DNA of 64,000 bases, from assembly GCF_035083965.1 (NCBI RefSeq), contig NC_089724.1:32306352-32370351 (forward strand). The letters run 5' to 3'. Every line of letters starts with the position of its first letter. The stretch's first letter is position 1. This stretch comes from Branchiostoma lanceolatum (lineage: Eukaryota; Chordata; Leptocardii; Amphioxiformes; Branchiostomatidae). Shown here piece after piece: positions 59,501 to 64,000 of this stretch. Made by a program: the position numbers and the translations under genes. A model generated the notes under the pieces. The model searched no databases. It was not told the origin of the DNA and was given only the letters and a program-made list of their open reading frames with translations.

Positions 59501-62500
59501 CCAGCATAACTCGAGAATGCCTGGATGGATTATTTTGGTATTTGGTATGTTGGTAGGTTTTGATGAGACCTAAAAACGATTAGATTTTGGGCCCCCTAGC
59601 GGCTTCTTATGGTACTGCAGCGGAACTTCCTGTTTTGATATCTCATGTTCTGGACATGCTATGGAACTGATTTTTTAGTGGTAGATAGATCTTTGGACAA
59701 AGAGTGAGTGGTATGGGTTTGAGCCCCCTAGCTGCTTTTTTGGAACTGCAGGAGCAGGTTTTGCGTCTAACTTTGAAAGGGAATAACTCAAGAAGGGCTT
59801 GATGGATGGTAATGATTTTTGGTAAGTAGATAGCTTGAATGATGATGTACATGATTAGATACTTCTTATGCAAATCAGTATCTAATTAGCATAATTAATG
59901 AGGAAAGTTTATACATCCGCCAAATTCCATGATAGGACTCTGAAACATGTGACATATGTAACTGAGGAAGAGAGAAATATTAATTGATATGACCTATCCA
60001 AATGAAGACCTCATTCGCATAATTAATGAGAAAATACTATAACAAGATGGCCTTGATGGATGGTCATGATTTTTGGTACGTAGAAAGCTTGTGTGATGCT
60101 TAGTATGATTGGACGATAATTATGAAAATCAGATTCTAATTTGCATAATTAATGAGGCAACTTTAAAAATTCGCTTTGTTCCATGATATGACTATTCAAA
60201 TTGTAACTGAGGAAGAAAGGAATGTTGATAGATAGAAAATATGCAAATGTGGGTCTAATTTGCATACTTAATGAGTAACTTTTATAATTCCACACTGGCA
60301 AATGACGGCAATTTCATACATTTAATACTTTTTTTGTGGCATCGGGAAGTTATGTGAATGTGAACATCGTTGACTCCAATTATGCTAATAAGGGCCTCAT
60401 TTGCATAACTGATGATAAATATTAGCATAACCTTCTTTGTTAAGCTCATAATTTATTAAGCTCATACTTTGGACATGTTATATTTTAAGACAATCAACTG
60501 GTATGATTTATGATTGATGAGAAACGCTCCTGATACGTCAGTCATAAAGGTTAAAATCAGTTGGCGAAGGTATGAGGTCGTGGAACTCTAGTTGTATATA
60601 CAATAACATCCTCTGACAACATTATACAACAAAAAATTCGTACACACTTGTTTTAAGAAGAGGGAAGAGACATGTAAATAATAGATTCAATGATAGCATA
60701 GCATTATATGTTTGATTATTACCTTCGCCGAGAAGGTTATGCATAGGGTAGCATTTGTTTGTTTGTTTGTTTGGATGTTTGTAACGTACAGCATAACTCG
60801 AGAAGGCTTGGATGGATTGTCTTCATATTTGGTAGGTGGGTAGGTCTTGATGAGACGTGGAAATGATTAGATTTTGGGTCCCCTAGCGGCTTGTTACGGT
60901 ACTGCAGCGGAACTTCCTGTTTTGATATCTCGTGTTCTGGACAAGCTATGGAACTGATTTTTCAGTGGAAGATAGCTCTTTGGACAGAGAGTAAGTGATA
61001 TGGGTTTGGGCCCCCTAGCGGCTTTTTTGGAACTGCAGGAGCAGGTTAAGGTTCAGACTTTGAAAGGGAATAACTCAAGAAGGGCTTGATGGATGATCAT
61101 GAATTATGGTAAGTAGATAGCTTGAGTGATGATGTACATGATTAGATACTTATTATGCAAATCAGTATCTTATTTGCATAATTAATGAGGAAAGTTTATA
61201 CAGCCGCCAAATTCCAAGGTAGGACTCTCAAACATGTGACATATGTAGCTGTGGAAGAGATAAATGTTAATAGATATCAACTATGCAAATGTGGACCTCA
61301 TTTGCATAATTAATGAGAAAATACTATAACTCAAGATGGGCTTGAAGGATGGTCATGAATTTTGGTATGTATATAGCTGACGTGATACTTTGTATGATTG
61401 GACGAAGATTATGCAAATCATATTCTTATTTGCATAATCAATGAGACAATTTAAAAACCTGCTGTGTTCCATGATATGACTATTCAAATATGTGACATTT
61501 GTAACTGCGGAAGAGAGGGATGTTGATAGAAAAAAATATGCAAATGTGGGCCTAATTTGCATAATAATTTGCAACCGAAACACTCGAAAAGCATTCTAAA
61601 CATTCTATAGAACCCCGTGTGATGCAGAACACTCGTAGCAAACATATTTGCGGCCCAGGTATGACACAAAATCAAATACTGCACACAGTACTTTTATACT
61701 ACTAACTACTAGTACGACATGGACAATGGCTATATGATAATAATGTTAATGACCCGCTTTCCTTCGGTCTATACGGTGTGATAAGCCTATATTGATTTAT
61801 TCTTCTGCTCTTCTGCTGAAGATAATTCCCAATACATGTATCTTAAAATTGCAAAATATATCAAAAGTGCAAAATATCTCAAAGTGCAAAATATCTTGAA
61901 AGTGCAAAATATCTTAAAAGTGCAAAATATATCAAAAGTGCAAAATATCTTAAGATTACAAATTATCTTATCACAAGTGCAAAATGTCTTACTGTCTTAA
62001 AAGTGCACGATTTTTCAAAAGTGCAAAATGTTGCCATTTCAGGAGACTCGACCAAAGAGAATTCAGCTGATGTCCACAGGTGTGTTGAACCTGAGCAGGA
62101 ATGCCGTGTTAGACTGGGTCTTCGGCCACTCTCTCATCAGTTGTCATGTGGAACACCATCTCTTCCCAACACTCTCTGACAACATGTGCTTCAAGGTAAC
62201 TTGACCTATGTTTGTTTTTGGTGATGCTTCAGGGGTTAGCTTCATAGTAATTAGTATACATCCGTTTGGCAAGAATTGTAAGAATTCATCTGGTTACAGG
62301 TATATTTCTGTAATTCCATGTACTCTTTATTTCTGTGGACAGCATAGCTCAAGAAGCAATGGACTGTTTGTAATGATGTTTGGTTGGTGGGTAGGTGTCA
62401 GGAAAACGAAGGTCCAGTTCAATAATTGGCCACCTAGAGGCTTTCTACGGTACTGCGGCAGAACTTTCAGTTTTGACATCTAGTGTTCTGGAAAGGCTCT

Positions 62501-63514
62501 GGTCGTGTCAACTCAGACACCGTCACCACGGAGCACGTCGCTGGAACTTAATGCTTATACGGCAATTAGCCTGCTATCTAAACCTATTATAAATGCCGAA
62601 TCTCTTTTTTGTTCTCTTTGGTCAACGTTGCATCGGAGTAACATCCATTGCATAAGATATGTCTTTGGACACAACTTTATAAACCTATATGCGATATATT
62701 AACCTTAAACACGCGAACACGACCTTAAACGCTTACGGATCCTTACGTTCCGGCGACGTGCTTCACCACGGCAATATGTTTTATTACCATACTTTGGTAG
62801 TGTTCATGTGTCCGTCCATCTGTCTGTGTTTCAACACGATAACTCAAAAAGGCCTAGATGGCTTGTCTTGATATTGTGGTTAAGTCTTGATGAGACCTTG
62901 AAATGTGGTAGACAGAGACCACACTTTGGAATCAAGACGTTGTGTGCCTTTATTATATGAGGGTCTGCATTCTTTTTTCTGTGAGGCACATGCAAGCTAT
63001 TTCAATTAATTGTTAATCGTAGCCGACCAGCTGTAATGAACAAGTGTTGTTGATAAACTATCCGTAAGGCAAAATTGGTTGCTAAAAGTCTACGTACCAC
63101 GTAGTTAATGTTATCCTTAATTCATCGTTAAGCATTAGGGACAAATTGTTCGTATCGTAAAGTCATGTGATGTACCTTTCCCAAGGGCACAACATCAGTG
63201 GCAAGTCGTGGGATTTGAACCCAAATATTACAAACGTTACACAAACATGACGTTGTGATATAAGTGGATATGTCCTTAATGCAGACTCAGCATCAGAGAT
63301 TTTATGTGTTCTGGGATCCTAAACTTTAATCCAACATGCGTGTCAATTCTACCTATTTGCCCAGGTGCGGCCCGTGGTGCGTGAGTACCTGACAGCCCAT
63401 GGACTCCCCTATAACGAGGACACCTACATGGGCAGACTAAGGCTGTTTGTGGAGAAGTATGAGGAGTGGATGGTGAAACTTCCTCCCATTACGCACTTCG
63501 TCGGTCTGCAGTGA
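55926..63514 (+). CDS. FADS6: FADS6-type membrane fatty acid desaturase, four exons
   Basis: Predicted membrane di-iron fatty acid desaturase-like enzyme. Exons 55926-56556, 57883-58040, 62043-62195 and 63365-63514 join in frame (phases 1, 0, 0) with GT-AG sites, giving 363 residues, close to vertebrate FADS6. The three histidine boxes are complete: HLAIH (110-114), HIKVHH (147-152) and HVEHH (298-302). They are separated by hydrophobic segments in the usual order (TM pair near 66-105, TM pairs in exons 1 end and 2). HPHTNVVGLGDSS after box 2 is characteristic of this subfamily. There is no cytochrome b5 domain, unlike FADS1/2. The start ATG has context AAGATGG; the upstream in-frame codons lack another ATG. 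Its substrate is not established for the family. Introns contain several A and B elements, a palindromic MITE and a minisatellite that reaches exon 3. Confidence 0.9.
56825..57125. repeat. two short tandem duplications in FADS6 intron 1
   Basis: A roughly 75-bp unit with TGAATCTTTTTCTTAACCTT occurs twice (56835-56960). A roughly 50-bp unit with GTTCCGCG.GTTCCATTT occurs twice (57035-57120). Confidence 0.75.
57384..57563. mobile_element. palindromic MITE in FADS6 intron 1
   Basis: About 75-bp arms from TTAATGACCCGCC through TGCTATAACCACC, inverted around a TTCGCTTCGCTCACT centre. A half copy of one arm lies at 61725-61785 in intron 2. Confidence 0.82.
57883..58040 (+). CDS. FADS6: FADS6 exon 2
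   Basis: Follows a CTTCTGTGATAG acceptor and completes the split codon as Ala. Encodes AGLYINHFLLVHFSGF and GLPYIHVNIFQHIGLPMYSQ, membrane segments between boxes 2 and 3. Donor GTGGGT. Confidence 0.85.
58061..58485 (-). mobile_element. family B fragment at the FADS6 exon 2 donor
   Basis: The B 3' end (minus strand GGAGATTTGAGGTCTCCAAA then CTCTTG) starts 21 bases after exon 2. It continues with three ATTATGCAAATTAGG/ATTTGCATAAT units. Confidence 0.6.
59440..60591 (+). mobile_element. family A element in FADS6 intron 2
   Basis: Full-length: TTACCTTCGCCGAGAAG at the 5' end, GGCGAAGGTATGAGGTCGTG then GAACTCTAG at the 3' end, with four Oct-like palindromes between. Confidence 0.78.
60720..61565 (+). 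mobile_element. family A element, 3'-truncated, in FADS6 intron 2
   Basis: Begins TTACCTTCGCCGAGAAGGTT only 130 bp after the previous copy and in the same orientation. It stops after a GCAAATGTGGGCCTAATTTG block, so the 3' hairpin end is missing. Confidence 0.72.
61840..62030. repeat. AAAAGTGCAAAATATCTT minisatellite abutting FADS6 exon 3
   Basis: About ten 17-21 bp units run up to the splice acceptor; the last unit ends about a dozen bases before exon 3. Confidence 0.9.
62043..62195 (+). CDS. FADS6: FADS6 exon 3 (third histidine box)
   Basis: Fifty-one codons from ETRPKRIQLM to SDNMCFK, with HVEHHLFP, the iron-ligand box near the C-terminus. Acceptor CATTTCAG, donor GTAACT. Confidence 0.88.
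62310..62530 (+). mobile_element. family A fragment in FADS6 intron 3
   Basis: Contains CAGCATAGCTCAAGAAGC, GGTTGGTGGGTAGGTGTC and GGCCACCTAGAGGCTTTC, then CTACGGTACTGCGG, a diverged version of the A 5' half. Another short piece lies at 62815-62905. Confidence 0.5.
63365..63514 (+). CDS. FADS6: FADS6 exon 4 (C-terminus)
   Basis: Encodes VRPVVREYLTAHGLPYNEDT to HFVGLQ and the TGA stop. The acceptor is TTTGCCCAG. Confidence 0.88.
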   Translation: MRPVVREYLTAHGLPYNEDTYMGRLRLFVEKYEEWMVKLPPITHFVGLQ

Positions 63515-63713
63515 ACCGGACTACTCTAAGTGTTGAAATGTTTGTGGTGGTTTAATGTTTGCGGTTTTCACAGTAACCTCTTCATCGCAAATTCAAAACC
63601 ACTGCAAAAAAGCTTGTTCTGTCTTCTGCCTGCCTACCTCCTTGTTTCAACTAAAAGCCACAGTAAACAGTCTGTTTTCTCCCTACCACAAAAATTAAAT
63701 CACTGCAAAGTAT

Positions 63714-63850
63714 ATGTATATTTATGTGTATATATATATATATAAATATATATATTTGTATGTTTATATATCTATCTATATGTATACATACATATACATA
63801 CATATACATATACATACGTATTCATACGTATGCAAACTTATGCATACACA
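63714..63850. repeat. (TA)n/(TACATA)n microsatellite after FADS6
   Basis: Simple AT and CATATA tracts; the overlapping tyrosine/isoleucine-rich frames are low-complexity by-products. Confidence 0.9.
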
Positions 63851-64000
63851 CAGCGTTCTTTTGGAAAAGACGCACTCAAAATGCGGGAGATTGCGTTTCT
63901 GAAGGCTTGAACATCCAAAAAGTTTCCAGGGGGAGAATCACCCCGAAATAGCCTTCGGAGCTCCACCTGCCCATGTCATATTTTGGTGGACGCCCTCGAT

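Noticed and set aside
63714..63951. Tyrosine/isoleucine-rich small proteins
   Set aside because: Pure (TA)n/(TACATA)n microsatellite.

Overview
The window reads as metazoan nuclear DNA. Three chordate-type genes have GT-AG introns whose phases join conserved domains, there is no operon structure, and most of the sequence is transposon-derived. The gene set (an alpha-1,3-fucosyltransferase, a VIP36/LMAN2 cargo lectin and a FADS6-type desaturase), together with dense short MITE-like families and CR1-type LINEs, suggests a cephalochordate (amphioxus, Branchiostoma-like). The species is inferred, not shown.

Layout. 1-16.3 kb holds no convincing gene. It carries a hammerhead-like motif, a 423-bp tandem duplication, an 84-bp satellite with TGACGTCA palindromes, a 1.3-kb foldback element, elements of two families called A and B here, hairpin arrays, and a PIF/Harbinger-like MITE. 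16.3-18.2 kb is a two-exon fucosyltransferase gene on the minus strand. 21.1-25.4 kb is a nearly full CR1-like LINE split by a TTAA-flanked DNA transposon; removing it restores the reading frame exactly. 26.7-27.6 kb is a decayed LINE. 27.9-28.7 kb (minus) is an unnamed multi-pass membrane protein gene with a partial duplication of its 3' end just downstream.

32.6-45.2 kb (minus) is a complete eight-exon LMAN2 (VIP36) gene of 335 codons. Its introns host a hAT-like element, SINEs, palindromic MITEs and a 1.5-kb tandem-repeat element of a third family (C). A MITE starts 76 bp upstream of its ATG. 45.6-50.8 kb holds a B element with a nested MITE, a frameshifted LINE and a LINE tail. 52.4-55.1 kb holds a second C element followed 9 bp later by an A element. 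55.9-63.5 kb (+) is a complete four-exon FADS6-type gene of 363 codons with three histidine boxes.

The strongest non-gene observation is that families A, B and C share one architecture. Each has a terminal 5' hairpin, a core of ATGCAAAT palindromes or 127-bp satellite units, an inverted copy of the first 5' hairpin arm near the 3' end, a short 3' hairpin, and a terminus CTAG or CTTG followed by T. This resembles Helitron/Helentron-derived non-autonomous elements (HINEs). A and B also share the same 3' hairpin, with conserved stem bases and a variable three-base loop.

The protein genes do not form a pathway cluster. Two (fucosyltransferase, LMAN2) act on or recognise glycans in the secretory pathway, but nothing in the sequence links their regulation.
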